Assembly (NCBI RefSeq): GCF_002920895.1
Contig: NZ_PQVG01000007.1
Location: 89,147-153,146 of the forward strand
Direction: 5' to 3'
Source of the DNA: Flavobacterium alvei
GTDB taxonomy: Bacteria > Bacteroidota > Bacteroidia > Flavobacteriales > Flavobacteriaceae
Length of the DNA stretch: 64,000 bases
In this document: positions 18,456-28,719 of the stretch, piece by piece
Layout of the letters: each line of letters opens with the position of its first letter
Numbering within the stretch: the stretch's first letter is position 1
Notes under the pieces: model-generated
What the model was told of the DNA's origin: nothing
Seen by the model: the letters and a program-made list of their open reading frames with translations, nothing else
The model's database searches: none
Program-made: the position numbers and the translations under genes

Positions 18456-18484
18456 GTAGAGACGTTGCACTGCAACGTCTCTAC
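18456..18484. repeat. 14-bp perfect palindrome of the GTAGAGACG repeat type, between rpoB and rpoC
   Basis: GTAGAGACGTTGCA and its exact complement flank a single C (18470). Similar GTAGAGACG palindromes occur as dispersed repeats in many bacterial genomes. In the rpoB-rpoC mRNA it would fold into a strong hairpin without a following T run, so it is not a typical terminator. Confidence 0.8.
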
Positions 18485-18501
18485 AGATTGGAAATTTTTA
18501 T

Positions 18502-21500
18502 TTACTCTTCTAAACGAATGTCTAATCCAAGACCTTTCAATTCGTGCATCAATACATTGAATGATTCAGGCAATCCTGGTTCTGGCATAGATTCTCCCTT
18601 AACGATAGCTTCGTAAGATTTGGCTCTACCGATTACGTCATCGGATTTGATGGTCAAGATTTCGCGCAATGTGCTTGATGCTCCATAAGCTTCAAGTGCC
18701 CAAACCTCCATCTCTCCAAAACGTTGACCTCCAAATTGAGCTTTACCACCCAATGGTTGTTGCGTAATCAATGAGTATGGTCCGATAGAACGTGCGTGCA
18801 TTTTATCGTCAACCATGTGACCTAATTTCAACATATAGATAACTCCAACAGTTGCTTTTTGTGCAAAACGCTCACCAGTTCCACCGTCGAAAAGATAAGT
18901 ATGTCCAAAACGCGGCACATTAGCTTCATCAGTCAAAGCATTGATTTCGTCTAGAGAAGCACCATCAAAAATTGGAGTAGCAAATTTTCTACCCAAGTTC
19001 ATTCCAGCCCATCCAAGAACAGTTTCATAAATTTGACCAATGTTCATACGTGAAGGTACACCAAGTGGGTTCAACACAATATCAACAGGTGTTCCATCTT
19101 CAAGGAAAGGCATATCTTCGTGACGAACAATACGAGCAACGATACCTTTATTACCGTGACGTCCCGCCATTTTATCCCCAACTTTCAGTTTACGTTTTTT
19201 AGCAACATATACTTTGGCTAATTTCAAAATTCCAGATGGTAATTCATCACCAACAGTAATCGTGAATTTCTCTCTACGCAATGCTCCTTGTAAATCGTTC
19301 AACTTAATTTTATAGTTATGAATCAAATCATTCACCATAGTATTAGTTGTATCATCAGCAACCCATTGCCCTTTGCTTAAGTGAGCAAAATCTTCGACAG
19401 CATAAAGCATTTTTTGAGTATATTTTTTACCTTTTGGTAAAACTTCTTCACCCAAATCATTCATTACACCTTGCGAGGTTTTTCCGTTTACGATTAAGAA
19501 CAATTTCTCTACTAATTTATCTTTCAATTCAACAAATTTAGTTTCGAATTCCATTTCCAGCGCCCCTAAAGCATCTTTGTCTTGGGTACGTTTGCGTTTG
19601 TCTTTTACTGCTCTTGCGAACAATTTTTTGTCCAAAACTACACCGTGTAAAGAAGGAGAAGCTTTCAAAGAAGCATCTTTAACATCACCTGCTTTATCCC
19701 CGAAGATGGCACGAAGCAATTTCTCTTCTGGAGTAGGATCTGATTCTCCTTTTGGAGTAATTTTTCCGATAAGAATATCTCCAGGTTTCACCTCGGCACC
19801 AATTCTAATCATTCCGTTTTCATCTAAATCTTTAGTAGCTTCTTCAGAAACGTTAGGAATATCATTTGTTAATTCTTCGTTACCTAATTTAGTATCTCTA
19901 ACTTCTAATGAATAATCATCAACGTGAATAGAGGTAAAAATATCGTCACGAACTACTTTTTCAGAAATCACAATCGCATCCTCAAAGTTATATCCTTTCC
20001 AAGGCATGAACGCTACTTTTAGGTTACGACCTAAAGCTAATTCACCATTTTGAGTAGCATATCCTTCTGATAATACTTGTCCAAGAACCACTCTGTCTCC
20101 TTTTCTTACGATTGGTTTCAAGTTAATACTTGTACTTTGATTGGTTTTTCTAAATTTAATTAGATTATATGTTTTTTCATCTGGCTCAAAACTTACCATT
20201 CTTTCTTCTTCGGAACGATCGTATTTGATGGTGATGATATTTGCATCTACGTATTCAACAGTTCCAGGACCTTCAGCATTAATTAATACTCTAGAATCTG
20301 AAGCTACTTGACGCTCTAAACCTGTTCCAACAATAGGAGCTTCTGGACGCAACAATGGTACGGCTTGACGCATCATGTTAGATCCCATCAAGGCTCTATT
20401 CGCATCATCGTGTTCCAAGAAAGGAATCAATGAAGCTGAAATCGAAGCAATTTGGTTTGGAGCAACGTCAGCATAATCCACTTTTGACGGGTCAATAACT
20501 GGAAAATCCCCTTCTTGACGAGCAATTACGTTATCGGCAAGGATTTTTCCTGTAGCATCCATTTCAATGTTTGCCTGAGAAATCATCATTCCTTCTTCTT
20601 CTTCTGCGCTCAAGTAAACCGGAGTAGATTCTAAATCTACCACACCTTTAGTTACTTTACGGTAAGGTGTTTCAATGAAACCCATTCCGTTAACTTTAGC
20701 ATAAACACCCAAAGATGAAATCAAACCAATGTTTGGTCCCTCAGGAGTTTCAATTGGACACAAACGTCCGTAGTGTGTATAGTGAACGTCACGAACCTCA
20801 AATCCAGCTCTTTCTCTCGAAAGTCCACCTGGTCCAAGTGCAGATAATCTTCTTTTGTGCGTAATCTCAGCCAATGGATTCGTTTGATCCATAAATTGAG
20901 ACAACTGGTTGGTTCCAAAGAAAGAGTTGATAACCGACGACAATGTTTTAGCATTAATCAAATCGATTGGTGTAAACACCTCGTTATCTCTAACGTTCAT
21001 TCTCTCACGAATGGTTCTTGCCATACGAGCCAAACCTACGCCAAATTGTTGAGACAATTGCTCACCAACTGTTCTTACACGACGGTTTGACAAGTGATCA
21101 ATATCATCAATATCTGCTTTCGCATTAATCAACTCAATCAAATATTTCACGATGGTAATGATGTCTTCTTTGGTAAGCACTTGCTTTTCCATAGGAGTAT
21201 CAAGACCCAGTTTTTTGTTTATTCTATAACGACCTACTTCACCCAAGTTGTAACGTTGATCAGAGAAGAACAATTTATCAATAATACCACGAGCAGTTTC
21301 TTCATCAGGCGGTTCAGCGTTACGCAATTGTCTGTAGATGTGCTCAACGGCTTCTTTTTCAGAGTTGGTTGGATCTTTTTGTAGCGTGTTGTGAATGATA
21401 GAATAGTCAACCGCATTGCTATCTTCTTTGTGCAACAAAATAGATTTAACGTTAGAATCGATGATTTCTTCCACATTATCTTTGTCGATAATGGTATCAC

Positions 21501-22314
21501 GATCAAGGATAATCTCGTTACGTTCGATAGAAACAACTTCGCCGGTATCTTCATCCACGAAATCTTCGTGCCAAGTATTCAATACACGAGCGGCTAATTT
21601 TCTACCGATATATTTTTTAAGTCCTGTTTTAGACACTTTAATTTCTTCGGCTAGGTCGAAAATTTCCAAGATATCCTTGTCTCTTTCGAAACCGATGGCA
21701 CGGAATAAAGTCGTTACAGGTAATTTTTTCTTTCTGTCGATATAGGCGTACATTACGCTGTTGATATCGGTTGAAAATTCTATCCAAGATCCTTTGAAAG
21801 GAATAACTCTGGCAGAATATAATTTTGTTCCATTGGCATGGAATGATTGTCCAAAGAAAACCCCTGGAGAACGGTGCAATTGCGATACAACAACACGCTC
21901 GGCACCATTGATTACAAAAGTACCCGAAGGAGTCATATAAGGAATTGTACCTAGATAAACATCCTGAACAATAGTTTCAAAATCTTCGTGCTCTGGGTCT
22001 GTACAGTATAGTTTTAACCTAGCTTTTAAAGGCACACTATACGTAAGTCCTCTTTCAATACATTCTTGAATGGTGTAACGTGGTGGATCTACAAAATAGT
22101 CGAGGAATTCTAATACAAAGTTATTTCTTGTATCAGTAATTGGAAAGTTTTCCATGAAGGTGTTGTATAAACCTTCGTCGCCTCTCTCGTCAGATTTAGT
22201 TTCCAATTGGAAGAAATCTTTAAACGATTTTACCTGAACATCTAGAAAATCTGGATATTGAGGTATGTTTTTTGTGGAGGCAAAATTCAATCTTTCAGTC
22301 TGATTTGTTATCAT
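18502..22314 (-). CDS. rpoB: DNA-directed RNA polymerase subunit beta
   Basis: This is the 1270-aa beta subunit. The start is the ATG at 22312-22314 ([11 protein letters not shown]); the TTG just before it is not needed. The rifampicin-region signature ([33 protein letters not shown] runs past residue 500; only its [16 protein letters not shown] core is quoted as motif) is wild-type in appearance. The C-terminal [13 protein letters not shown] motif and the Mg-proximal [10 protein letters not shown] region are present. It follows rplL after a 259-bp gap that holds an imperfect hairpin (22515-22551), as in many rplL-rpoB junctions. Confidence 0.99.
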   Translation of the reverse strand: MITNQTERLNFASTKNIPQYPDFLDVQVKSFKDFFQLETKSDERGDEGLYNTFMENFPITDTRNNFVLEFLDYFVDPPRYTIQECIERGLTYSVPLKARLKLYCTDPEHEDFETIVQDVYLGTIPYMTPSGTFVINGAERVVVSQLHRSPGVFFGQSFHANGTKLYSARVIPFKGSWIEFSTDINSVMYAYIDRKKKLPVTTLFRAIGFERDKDILEIFDLAEEIKVSKTGLKKYIGRKLAARVLNTWHEDFVDEDTGEVVSIERNEIILDRDTIIDKDNVEEIIDSNVKSILLHKEDSNAVDYSIIHNTLQKDPTNSEKEAVEHIYRQLRNAEPPDEETARGIIDKLFFSDQRYNLGEVGRYRINKKLGLDTPMEKQVLTKEDIITIVKYLIELINAKADIDDIDHLSNRRVRTVGEQLSQQFGVGLARMARTIRERMNVRDNEVFTPIDLINAKTLSSVINSFFGTNQLSQFMDQTNPLAEITHKRRLSALGPGGLSRERAGFEVRDVHYTHYGRLCPIETPEGPNIGLISSLGVYAKVNGMGFIETPYRKVTKGVVDLESTPVYLSAEEEEGMMISQANIEMDATGKILADNVIARQEGDFPVIDPSKVDYADVAPNQIASISASLIPFLEHDDANRALMGSNMMRQAVPLLRPEAPIVGTGLERQVASDSRVLINAEGPGTVEYVDANIITIKYDRSEEERMVSFEPDEKTYNLIKFRKTNQSTSINLKPIVRKGDRVVLGQVLSEGYATQNGELALGRNLKVAFMPWKGYNFEDAIVISEKVVRDDIFTSIHVDDYSLEVRDTKLGNEELTNDIPNVSEEATKDLDENGMIRIGAEVKPGDILIGKITPKGESDPTPEEKLLRAIFGDKAGDVKDASLKASPSLHGVVLDKKLFARAVKDKRKRTQDKDALGALEMEFETKFVELKDKLVEKLFLIVNGKTSQGVMNDLGEEVLPKGKKYTQKMLYAVEDFAHLSKGQWVADDTTNTMVNDLIHNYKIKLNDLQGALRREKFTITVGDELPSGILKLAKVYVAKKRKLKVGDKMAGRHGNKGIVARIVRHEDMPFLEDGTPVDIVLNPLGVPSRMNIGQIYETVLGWAGMNLGRKFATPIFDGASLDEINALTDEANVPRFGHTYLFDGGTGERFAQKATVGVIYMLKLGHMVDDKMHARSIGPYSLITQQPLGGKAQFGGQRFGEMEVWALEAYGASSTLREILTIKSDDVIGRAKSYEAIVKGESMPEPGLPESFNVLMHELKGLGLDIRLEE

Positions 22315-22514
22315 CAATGGACAAAATTTTGATTAAAAAAAAGTATTTTTTTTTTGTGCAAAAACACGGTGTAATCTCTACTTTCTTTTTACGATCAACA
22401 CCTCTTAAAAATGAACCAAGTTCGCTCATTTCTTTCTTCGTATTGATCAAAAGTTTTATTTATTTTACGCTCTTTAAGATAAATTTTAGAGTGTAAATTT
22501 ATTATACGAAAAAT

Positions 22515-22551
22515 GGTTTAGGCCATTGGATTCGTATCCAAGACCTAAACC
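22515..22551 (-). terminator. Attenuator-like hairpin between rplL and rpoB
   Basis: GGTTTAGG and CCTAAACC arms plus an inner TTGGAT/ATCCAA stem form a long imperfect hairpin, followed on the minus strand by ATTTTTCG. It lies 23 bp past the rplL stop. The position matches the partial attenuator/processing sites that lower rpoB relative to rplL elsewhere; that role is inference. Confidence 0.55.
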
Positions 22552-22573
22552 TAATTCTCTAAAGCGGAGTGAA

Positions 22574-22945
22574 TTATTTTAATTCAACAACTGCTCCAGC
22601 TTCTTCTAAAGATTTTTTAAGACCTTCAGCCTCGTCTTTAGAAACACCTTCTTTAATGTTTGATGGTGCTGAATCCACTAAATCTTTAGCTTCTTTCAAA
22701 CCTAAACCAGTTAATTCTTTAACTGCTTTTACAACTGCCAATTTAGAAGCACCAGCTTCTTTCAATACAACTGTAAATTCAGTTTGAGCTTCTTCTGCAG
22801 CAGCTTCTCCACCACCAGCAGCAACTACTACAGCTGCAGCAGCTGGTTCGATTCCGTACTCATCTTTTAATATTGTTGCTAATTCGTTAACTTCTTTTAC
22901 TGTTAGGTTAACTAATTGTTCTGCGAATTGTTTCAAATCTGCCAT
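22574..22945 (-). CDS. rplL: 50S ribosomal protein bL12 (L7/L12)
   Basis: This 123-aa acidic stalk protein recruits translation GTPases. It has the N-terminal dimerisation helices ([19 protein letters not shown]), an Ala/Gly hinge ([18 protein letters not shown]) and the C-terminal globular domain with [27 protein letters not shown] factor-binding helix (quoted core: [15 protein letters not shown]). The length is normal. It lies 121 bp after rplJ in the beta operon. Confidence 0.98.
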   Translation of the reverse strand: MADLKQFAEQLVNLTVKEVNELATILKDEYGIEPAAAAVVVAAGGGEAAAEEAQTEFTVVLKEAGASKLAVVKAVKELTGLGLKEAKDLVDSAPSNIKEGVSKDEAEGLKKSLEEAGAVVELK

Positions 22946-23066
22946 TTTTTCTATCGTTTTAAAATGATTTGTAAAATATAATTTATTTATTGTGCGCGTT
23001 TTAATGCACTTAATTTGTTTTATTATTTAGAAATCTAAAATCAGAATTCTAAACTCTAAAATTGAA

Positions 23067-23567
23067 TTAAGCAACCTCTTCCTCTGTATTAGCGAATTGG
23101 TTTTGAAGAGCAGAAATAACTCTTTGTGCTGGTGATTGAAGTAATCCAATGATTTCGCCAATAAGTTCTTCTTTAGATTTAATAGTTGCCAAGGCATCTA
23201 ATTGATCATCTCCAATGTAAACTTCTGCATTGATGTAAGCTCCTTTCAAAATTGGCTTAGCATTCTTTTTGCGGAAATCTTTAATGATTTTTCCAGGTGC
23301 GTTAGCCACATCTGCAATAAAAATAGCGCTATTACCTGTCAATACAGATGGTAAATCACCATAATCATTAGCTGAAGCCTCCATTGCTTTTGCAAGCAAA
23401 GTATTCTTAACTACCTCTAATTTTATACCTGCTTTAAAGCAAGCTCTTCTCAAGTTTGAAGTTGTTTCTGCGTTTAGTCCAGAAATATCAGATACATAAA
23501 TAATATTTGTACCAGCTAACTGTGCAGTTAAATCTTCAATCGCAATTGATTTTTCTTCTCTAGTCAT
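23067..23567 (-). CDS. rplJ: 50S ribosomal protein uL10
   Basis: This 166-aa stalk base protein binds 23S rRNA and anchors bL12 dimers through its C-terminal helix (LLQSPAQRVISALQNQFAN). The N-terminal RNA-binding part carries NLRRACFKAGIKLEVVKNTL. It lies 22 bp after rplA and 121 bp before rplL. In other bacteria the L10-L12 complex represses its own mRNA; no leader structure is obvious here. Confidence 0.98.
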   Translation of the reverse strand: MTREEKSIAIEDLTAQLAGTNIIYVSDISGLNAETTSNLRRACFKAGIKLEVVKNTLLAKAMEASANDYGDLPSVLTGNSAIFIADVANAPGKIIKDFRKKNAKPILKGAYINAEVYIGDDQLDALATIKSKEELIGEIIGLLQSPAQRVISALQNQFANTEEEVA

Positions 23568-23589
23568 ACTAAAAATTTTTAACTACCAA

Positions 23590-24279
23590 TTATACTGCTT
23601 TAGGATCCAATGCAATTGCAGGACTCATTGTGCTAGTTAGGTAAATACTTTTGATGTAAGTTCCTTTAGCCGCAGTTGGTTTAAGTTTGATTAATGTTTG
23701 AATAATTTCGTGAGCATTATCTACAATTTTGTCAGCATCGAAAGAAATTCTTCCAATTCCCGCATGGATAATACCTGTTTTATCAACTTTAAAGTCGATT
23801 TTACCAGCTTTAACTTCAGCTACTGCTTTAGCAATATCCATAGTTACAGTACCAGTCTTAGGGTTTGGCATTAAACCTCTAGGCCCTAGAACACGACCTA
23901 ATGGACCTAATTTACCCATTACACTTGGCATAGTGATGATTACATCAACATCTGTCCAACCATCTTTAATTTTTTGTAAATAGTCATCAAGACCTACAAA
24001 GTCAGCTCCAGCTTCTTTAGCTTCTGCCTCTTTATCTGGAGTAACTAATGCTAATACTTTTACATCTTTACCTGTTCCGTGAGGCAATGTTACAACACCT
24101 CTAACCATTTGATTCGCTTTTCTTGGATCAACACCCAAACGTACTGCGATATCAACAGACTCATCAAATTTTGCTGAAGCAACATCTTTAATCAATGCAG
24201 CAGCATCTTTTAAAGTGTATAGTTTGTTCTTTTCAATTTTTGAAGCAGCCTCTTTTTGTTTCTTTGTCAATTTTGCCAT
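23590..24279 (-). CDS. rplA: 50S ribosomal protein uL1
   Basis: This 229-aa protein builds the mobile L1 stalk near the E site. The family signature ([18 protein letters not shown]) and the N-terminal [21 protein letters not shown] segment (core [11 protein letters not shown]) are intact, and the length is normal. It begins 3 bp after the rplK stop, indicating coupling. Confidence 0.98.
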   Translation of the reverse strand: MAKLTKKQKEAASKIEKNKLYTLKDAAALIKDVASAKFDESVDIAVRLGVDPRKANQMVRGVVTLPHGTGKDVKVLALVTPDKEAEAKEAGADFVGLDDYLQKIKDGWTDVDVIITMPSVMGKLGPLGRVLGPRGLMPNPKTGTVTMDIAKAVAEVKAGKIDFKVDKTGIIHAGIGRISFDADKIVDNAHEIIQTLIKLKPTAAKGTYIKSIYLTSTMSPAIALDPKAV

Positions 24280-24282
24280 GTC

Positions 24283-24729
24283 TTACGCTTGTTTTAGAGG
24301 AGAATCTCCAGTTACAGTTATACCCATAGATCTAGCCGTTCCTGCGATCATGCTCATAGCAGACTCGATTGTGAATGCATTTAAATCAACCATCTTATCT
24401 TCCGCAATTGCTTTAATAACATCCCAAGTAACGCTAGCTACTTTCTTACGATTTGGTTCTCCTGAACCAGATTTAAGCTTTGCTGCATCCATCAATTGAA
24501 CAGCAGCAGGTGGTGTTTTAATAACAAAATCGAAAGATTTGTCTTTATACACTGTAATTTGCACTGGGCAAACTTTACCTGGTTTATCTTGTGTTCTAGC
24601 ATTAAATTGCTTACAGAACTCCATGATATTAACACCAGCAGCACCTAAAGCAGGTCCAACCGGTGGCGACGGGTTCGCAGCACCTCCCTTAACTTGTAGT
24701 TTAACTACTTTACTAATCTCTTTAGCCAT
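24283..24729 (-). CDS. rplK: 50S ribosomal protein uL11
   Basis: This 148-aa protein binds the GTPase-associated centre of 23S rRNA with bL12 stalk factors. The ATG at 24727-24729 ([13 protein letters not shown]) is chosen over an upstream in-frame GTG (24745-24747), which would add six non-conserved residues. Conserved features are [15 protein letters not shown] at the N-terminus and MGITV near the C-terminus. It is followed by rplA after 3 bp. Confidence 0.97.
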   Translation of the reverse strand: MAKEISKVVKLQVKGGAANPSPPVGPALGAAGVNIMEFCKQFNARTQDKPGKVCPVQITVYKDKSFDFVIKTPPAAVQLMDAAKLKSGSGEPNRKKVASVTWDVIKAIAEDKMVDLNAFTIESAMSMIAGTARSMGITVTGDSPLKQA

Positions 24730-24794
24730 TTTTTTTAAATTTAACACATTAACATTGGAAGCGAAAATGTGGTTTATTATAGATGTAACAAAAA

Positions 24795-25346
24795 TTATAC
24801 TTTTTCAACTTGCAAAAACCCTAATTCTAAAGGTGTCTTTCTTCCGAAAATTTTCACCATTACTTCCAGTTTTCGCTTTTCTTCATTAATTTTCTCAACA
24901 GTTCCGTTAAAACCGTTAAAAGGACCATCAATAACCTTTATTGTTTCACCCAAGGTGAATGGAATTGCTCGCGTATCAGTATTTACAGCTAACTCATCTA
25001 CTTTACCTAACATTCTGTTTACTTCAGAAAGTCTTAAAGGAACGGGTTCACCACCTTTTATCTCACCTAAAAAACCAATTACACTTGTTATTGACTTAAT
25101 AATATGTGGAATTTCTCCAATTAGGTTTGCTTCAATCATTACATAACCTGGAAAATAAACTTTATCCTTGACTAATTTTTTTCCTTCTTTTACAGTAACT
25201 ATTTTTTCAGTAGGAACAAGAACCTGCGAAACATAATCGCTCATCCCTAATCTTGCAATTTCGGTTTCGATATATGCTTTAACTTTGTTTTCTTGTCCAC
25301 TTACTGCACGAACAACGTACCATTTTTTTAGATTATTATCTGCCAT
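24795..25346 (-). CDS. nusG: Transcription elongation/antitermination factor NusG
   Basis: This 183-aa protein couples RNA polymerase to ribosome or Rho. The NGN domain ([20 protein letters not shown] core [13 protein letters not shown], then YVMIEANL) is followed by a KOW domain ([19 protein letters not shown]). The length is standard. It starts 10 bp after the secE stop and precedes rplK, the classic secE-nusG-rplK order. Confidence 0.98.
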   Translation of the reverse strand: MADNNLKKWYVVRAVSGQENKVKAYIETEIARLGMSDYVSQVLVPTEKIVTVKEGKKLVKDKVYFPGYVMIEANLIGEIPHIIKSITSVIGFLGEIKGGEPVPLRLSEVNRMLGKVDELAVNTDTRAIPFTLGETIKVIDGPFNGFNGTVEKINEEKRKLEVMVKIFGRKTPLELGFLQVEKV

Positions 25347-25356
25347 AACAAAAAAA

Positions 25357-25554
25357 TTACGCTTTTATCCAGGTAAAAAATTTCTCTAAAATATTTGAAA
25401 ACATTTCATCAACTCCCCAAGTCGCCAAAGCAAACAATACAGAGAATAGAGCAACAACAATCGTAAGACGTTGCACCTCAGCCCATTCAGGCCAAGTTAC
25501 ATTTGATTTTAATTCTTCAAATGCTTCGGATATATAATTAACAACTTTTGTCAT
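25357..25554 (-). CDS. secE: Preprotein translocase subunit SecE
   Basis: This 65-aa single-span subunit of SecYEG has an amphipathic N-terminal segment (VVNYISEAFEELKSNVTWP) with the conserved VTWP turn, followed by one transmembrane helix (LTIVVALFSVLFALATWGV). The short form is normal outside enterobacteria. It lies between tRNA-Trp and nusG. Confidence 0.97.
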   Translation of the reverse strand: MTKVVNYISEAFEELKSNVTWPEWAEVQRLTIVVALFSVLFALATWGVDEMFSNILEKFFTWIKA

Positions 25555-25571
25555 TATGATTTATTTTTTTG

Positions 25572-25642
25572 CACGGGCGGAGGGATTCGAACCCCCATCA
25601 ACGGTTTTGGAGACCGCTATTCTACCCTTGAACTACGCCCGT
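25572..25642 (-). tRNA. tRNA-Trp (CCA anticodon)
   Basis: It is a complete cloverleaf on the minus strand: acceptor ACGGGCG / CGCCCGT, anticodon loop CTCCAAA (anticodon CCA) and T-arm GGTTCGAATCC. The CCA end is not encoded. It sits between tuf and secE as in many beta operons. Confidence 0.97.
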
Positions 25643-25648
25643 TCGTTA

Positions 25649-25682
25649 AAAACCAGTAACACCCATAGGTGTTACTGGTTTT
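25649..25682 (-). terminator. Terminator after tuf
   Basis: A 15-bp stem, AAAACCAGTAACACC / GGTGTTACTGGTTTT, lies between the tuf stop and tRNA-Trp. No clear TAnnTTTG promoter was found between it and the tRNA, so downstream genes may rely on partial read-through. Confidence 0.8.
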
Positions 25683-25701
25683 ATAAACATTATAAATATT
25701 A

Positions 25702-26886
25702 CTATAGTATTTCAGTTACCTGACCAGCACCTACTGTTCTACCACCTTCACGGATAGCAAAACGTAAACCTACATTCATTGCGATTGGACTTAACAAAGT
25801 AACTTCAATTGTCAAGTTATCTCCAGGCATTACCATCTCTACTCCAGCAGGCAAAGTAATAACTCCAGTTACGTCAGTTGTACGTACGTAGAACTGTGGA
25901 CGGTAGTTATTATGGAATGGTGTGTGACGACCACCTTCTTCTTTTTTCAAGATATAAACCTCAGCTTTAAAGTGATTGTGTGGTTTCACAGATCCTGGTT
26001 TAATAATAACCATACCTCTTTTGATATCAGCTTTATCAATACCTCTTAACAACAAACCAACGTTATCTCCAGCTTCACCTCTATCAAGGATTTTACGGAA
26101 CATCTCAACTCCAGTAATAGTAGAAGTTAATTTTTCAGCTCCCATACCAATGATTTCAACTGGATCCCCTGTATTTGCAACTCCAGTTTCGATACGACCT
26201 GTAGCAACAGTTCCACGTCCTGTAATTGTAAACACATCTTCAACTGGCATCAAGAATGGTTTTGCTGTATCACGAAGCGGCTCTTCGATCCAAGCATCAA
26301 CAGCTTCCATCAATTCAATAATTTTTGGTACCCAAGCTGGATCATTATTCAATCCACCAAGTGCAGAACCTTGAATTACTGGACAGTTGTCTCCATCATA
26401 TTCGTAGAAAGATAACAAATCTCTAATTTCCATTTCTACAAGCTCTAACAATTCCTCATCATCAACCATATCCACTTTATTCATGAATACAACCATTCTA
26501 GGAATACCTACTTGACGACCCAAAAGGATATGCTCACGTGTTTGTGGCATTGGTCCGTCAGTTGCAGCTACAACAAGAATAGCACCATCCATTTGAGCAG
26601 CACCAGTAACCATGTTTTTTACGTAATCCGCGTGACCTGGACAGTCAACGTGTGCGTAGTGACGGTTAGAAGTTTCATACTCTACGTGAGATGTATTAAT
26701 TGTAATACCTCTTTCTTTTTCTTCTGGAGCATTATCAATTTGATCAAATGATTTTGCTTGACAGTAACCAGCATCAGATAACACTTTAGTTATTGCTGCA
26801 GTTAAAGTTGTTTTTCCGTGATCCACGTGCCCAATTGTTCCAATGTTTAAGTGGGGCTTACTACGGTTAAAGGTTTCTTTTGCCAT
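25702..26886 (-). CDS. tuf: Translation elongation factor Tu
   Basis: This 394-aa GTPase delivers aminoacyl-tRNA to the ribosome. The G motifs are intact: GHVDHGKT (P-loop), DCPGHADY (G3) and NKVDMVDD (G4), and the C-terminal domain ends [12 protein letters not shown]. It is preceded by tRNA-Thr(GGT) and followed by a strong terminator. The likely promoter lies upstream of the tRNA cluster at 27427-27456. Confidence 0.99.
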   Translation of the reverse strand: MAKETFNRSKPHLNIGTIGHVDHGKTTLTAAITKVLSDAGYCQAKSFDQIDNAPEEKERGITINTSHVEYETSNRHYAHVDCPGHADYVKNMVTGAAQMDGAILVVAATDGPMPQTREHILLGRQVGIPRMVVFMNKVDMVDDEELLELVEMEIRDLLSFYEYDGDNCPVIQGSALGGLNNDPAWVPKIIELMEAVDAWIEEPLRDTAKPFLMPVEDVFTITGRGTVATGRIETGVANTGDPVEIIGMGAEKLTSTITGVEMFRKILDRGEAGDNVGLLLRGIDKADIKRGMVIIKPGSVKPHNHFKAEVYILKKEEGGRHTPFHNNYRPQFYVRTTDVTGVITLPAGVEMVMPGDNLTIEVTLLSPIAMNVGLRFAIREGGRTVGAGQVTEIL

Positions 26887-26941
26887 TTTACTTAGTTTTT
26901 AATCTTATTAATTTATTAGTGTTCAATTATATACTTTTTTG

Positions 26942-27013
26942 AGCCAACTACGGGAATTGAACCCGTGACCTCTTCCTTACCAAGGAAGCACTCTACCCCT
27001 GAGCTAAGTCGGC
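26942..27013 (-). tRNA. tRNA-Thr (GGT anticodon)
   Basis: It is a cloverleaf with acceptor GCCGACT / AGTTGGC (one G-U pair), anticodon stem CTTCC / GGAAG around TTGGTAA (anticodon GGT) and T-arm GGGTTCAATTCCC. It is 55 bp upstream of tuf. Confidence 0.97.
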
Positions 27014-27099
27014 AGAATCCTTGATTTAAGAGTTTAGATTTTAGAGTTTAGATTTTTCAAATCTGCAATCTAAAATCTGCAATCTAAAATTCATTCTAG

Positions 27100-27180
27100 T
27101 GGGGAGAGCAGGATTCGAACCTGCGAAGTTCACACAGCAGATTTACAGTCTGCCCTCGTTGGCCGCTTGAGTATCTCCCC
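27100..27180 (-). tRNA. tRNA-Tyr (GTA anticodon)
   Basis: It is a type II tRNA with a long variable arm: acceptor GGGGAGA / TCTCCCC, anticodon stem GCAGA / TCTGC around CTGTAAA (anticodon GTA), T-arm AGGTTCGAATCCT. Confidence 0.97.
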
Positions 27181-27314
27181 AGACAATTTATGATTTTAGA
27201 TTCATGATTTTAGATTAATCCAAAACCATCACTACCAACCATAAATCAAAACTTTTTTATTATTTACCTTATACAGAAATCTAAAATCTAAATTCAGAAA
27301 TCTACAATTTTTAG

Positions 27315-27388
27315 AGCCGGCGGAGGGACTCGAACCCACGACCTGCTGATTACAAATCAGCTGCTCTAGCCAACTGAGCTACGCTGGC
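27315..27388 (-). tRNA. tRNA-Thr (TGT anticodon)
   Basis: It has acceptor GCCAGCG / CGCCGGC, anticodon stem GCTGA / TCAGC around TTTGTAA (anticodon TGT) and T-arm GGGTTCGAGTCCC. It is the first gene of the tRNA-tuf transcript, just after the nested promoter/terminator at 27404-27456. Confidence 0.97.
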
Positions 27389-27403
27389 AAATTCAATAAA
27401 AAA

Positions 27404-27425
27404 AGTCCGCTATTTCTAACGGACT
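27404..27425 (-). terminator. hpf terminator overlapping the tRNA-tuf transcription start
   Basis: AGTCCG / CGGACT with a T run on the minus strand lies 55 bp past the hpf stop. The tRNA-tuf promoter -7 box ends at 27427, so transcripts from it should begin inside the first arm. Confidence 0.75.
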
Positions 27426-27426
27426 G

Positions 27427-27456
27427 CAAATGTATATCTTTTTGTTTTTTAATCAA
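27427..27456 (-). promoter_or_regulatory. Promoter of the tRNA-tuf operon
   Basis: TTG (27454-27456), a 19-bp spacer and TACATTTG (27427-27434) on the minus strand match the Bacteroidota primary-sigma promoter exactly. The predicted start is near 27423. Confidence 0.75.
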
Positions 27457-27479
27457 AACAATTTTGCGAAAATTTTAGA

Positions 27480-27782
27480 TTAAATATGAGTATTGATTTT
27501 TTCTTTCCTTTTTACTAAAAGTCGTTCTATAGATTCCGAAGCAAGTTCTACTGCCTCTTCAAAAGTTTTGCATTGTTTTTTTACTAAAAAATCGTCTCCA
27601 GGGACAATAATTTTCATCTCTACGATTTTATTTTCCTTATCACTAGTCTTTTCAACCTTCAAATAAACGTCAGACGACACTACTTTGTCGTAATATTTTT
27701 CCAATTTGGCCATTCTTTCTTGAATGAAATCTACTAGCTTTCTGTCAACAGTAAAGTTAACTGCGTGAACATCTACCTTCAT
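27480..27782 (-). CDS. hpf: Ribosome hibernation promoting factor (short HPF/RaiA family)
   Basis: This 100-aa protein has the S30AE/RaiA fold: KVDVHAVNFTVDRKLVDFIQ start, ERMAKLEKYYDKVV helix, KVEKT strand and the C-terminal helix FEEAVELASESIERLL. It binds the small subunit decoding region in stationary phase. The short form lacks the C-terminal dimerisation domain of long HPF. It lies 33 bp after xerC, in a neighbourhood with rpsU, so ribosome functions cluster here. Confidence 0.9.
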   Translation of the reverse strand: MKVDVHAVNFTVDRKLVDFIQERMAKLEKYYDKVVSSDVYLKVEKTSDKENKIVEMKIIVPGDDFLVKKQCKTFEEAVELASESIERLLVKRKEKINTHI

Positions 27783-27815
27783 AATCTTATTTTTAGGGGT
27801 TAAACATTAGTCAAA

Positions 27816-28712
27816 TTATTTTTGATTTCTTGGATGCGCATCTTCATAGACTTTTTTAAGTTCTGATAAACTACTATGTGTATAAATTTGTGTTGATGCC
27901 AAACTTGAATGTCCTAACAATTCTTTTACTGAATTTAAATCGGCTCCGTTGTTTAAAAGATGAGTCGCAAACGTATGTCTTAATATATGCGGACTTTTTT
28001 TTACTTTTTCGGAGACAGTACTAAAGTAGGTATTTATTAATCGATATACAAACGAATCATTCAACTTTAACCCTTTTTTTGTGAGAAAAAAAAAGTCCAA
28101 ATTGATAACATTCTCTAAATGTGTTCTTTCGTTAATATAGCAACTAAATTGTTTCGACACAATTGGCAAAACTGGCAGAATTCTTTCTTTATTTCTTTTA
28201 CCTAGAACTTTAATAGTACTATTTGAAATATTTACATTTTCAATTTTCAAATGAATTAATTCCGTTCTTCGGATTCCAGTAGTGTAAAACAAATCTATTA
28301 TTAATCTATCTCGCACTTCATCAAAACCTACAGGATTTTGCATTTGATTCAAAACTTCATCAATTTCTTTTTCCGAAAACGGAATTTGAAGTGTTTTAGG
28401 AGTTTTTAATGCCTTGTGTTTTAGCAGCGGACTGACTTCTATTTGTTTAGTCTTTAATAGAAATTTATAATAAGCTTTCAAAGACTGCATCTTTCTATTA
28501 ACAGAAACATTAGAAACATTGTCATCTACAAGCGAAACTATCCAACTCCTAATTTGACTATAATTTACCTTATCTATATTTTCTTGATCGAATTGATTTT
28601 TATTGAACGACTCGAAGTAGTTGATGTCATTCAAATACGCATTCACCGTATGTGGAGAATATTTTTTCTCCAATTGCAGATAATCCTTGAATGCGTTCTT
28701 ATTATTAGTCAT
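27816..28712 (-). CDS. xerC: XerC/XerD-type tyrosine recombinase
   Basis: This is 298 aa from the ATG at 28710-28712 ([19 protein letters not shown]). An in-frame TTG 21 bp upstream lies inside the promoter box and is rejected. There is an N-terminal SAM-like core-binding domain ([16 protein letters not shown]). The catalytic residues are visible: Arg in TTGIRRTEL, Lys in [12 protein letters not shown], HxxR in [12 protein letters not shown], His in [11 protein letters not shown] and Tyr in QIYTH. The family resolves chromosome dimers at dif. The name XerC rather than XerD is by neighbourhood and likeness only. It starts right after the rpsU terminator. Confidence 0.85.
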   Translation of the reverse strand: MTNNKNAFKDYLQLEKKYSPHTVNAYLNDINYFESFNKNQFDQENIDKVNYSQIRSWIVSLVDDNVSNVSVNRKMQSLKAYYKFLLKTKQIEVSPLLKHKALKTPKTLQIPFSEKEIDEVLNQMQNPVGFDEVRDRLIIDLFYTTGIRRTELIHLKIENVNISNSTIKVLGKRNKERILPVLPIVSKQFSCYINERTHLENVINLDFFFLTKKGLKLNDSFVYRLINTYFSTVSEKVKKSPHILRHTFATHLLNNGADLNSVKELLGHSSLASTQIYTHSSLSELKKVYEDAHPRNQK

Positions 28713-28719
28713 AAAAAAA

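Noticed and set aside
14440..21745. Many open frames of 60-120 codons on the plus strand opposite rpoB and rpoC
   Set aside because: They lie within highly conserved minus-strand genes and encode low-complexity or charged shadows with no family features.
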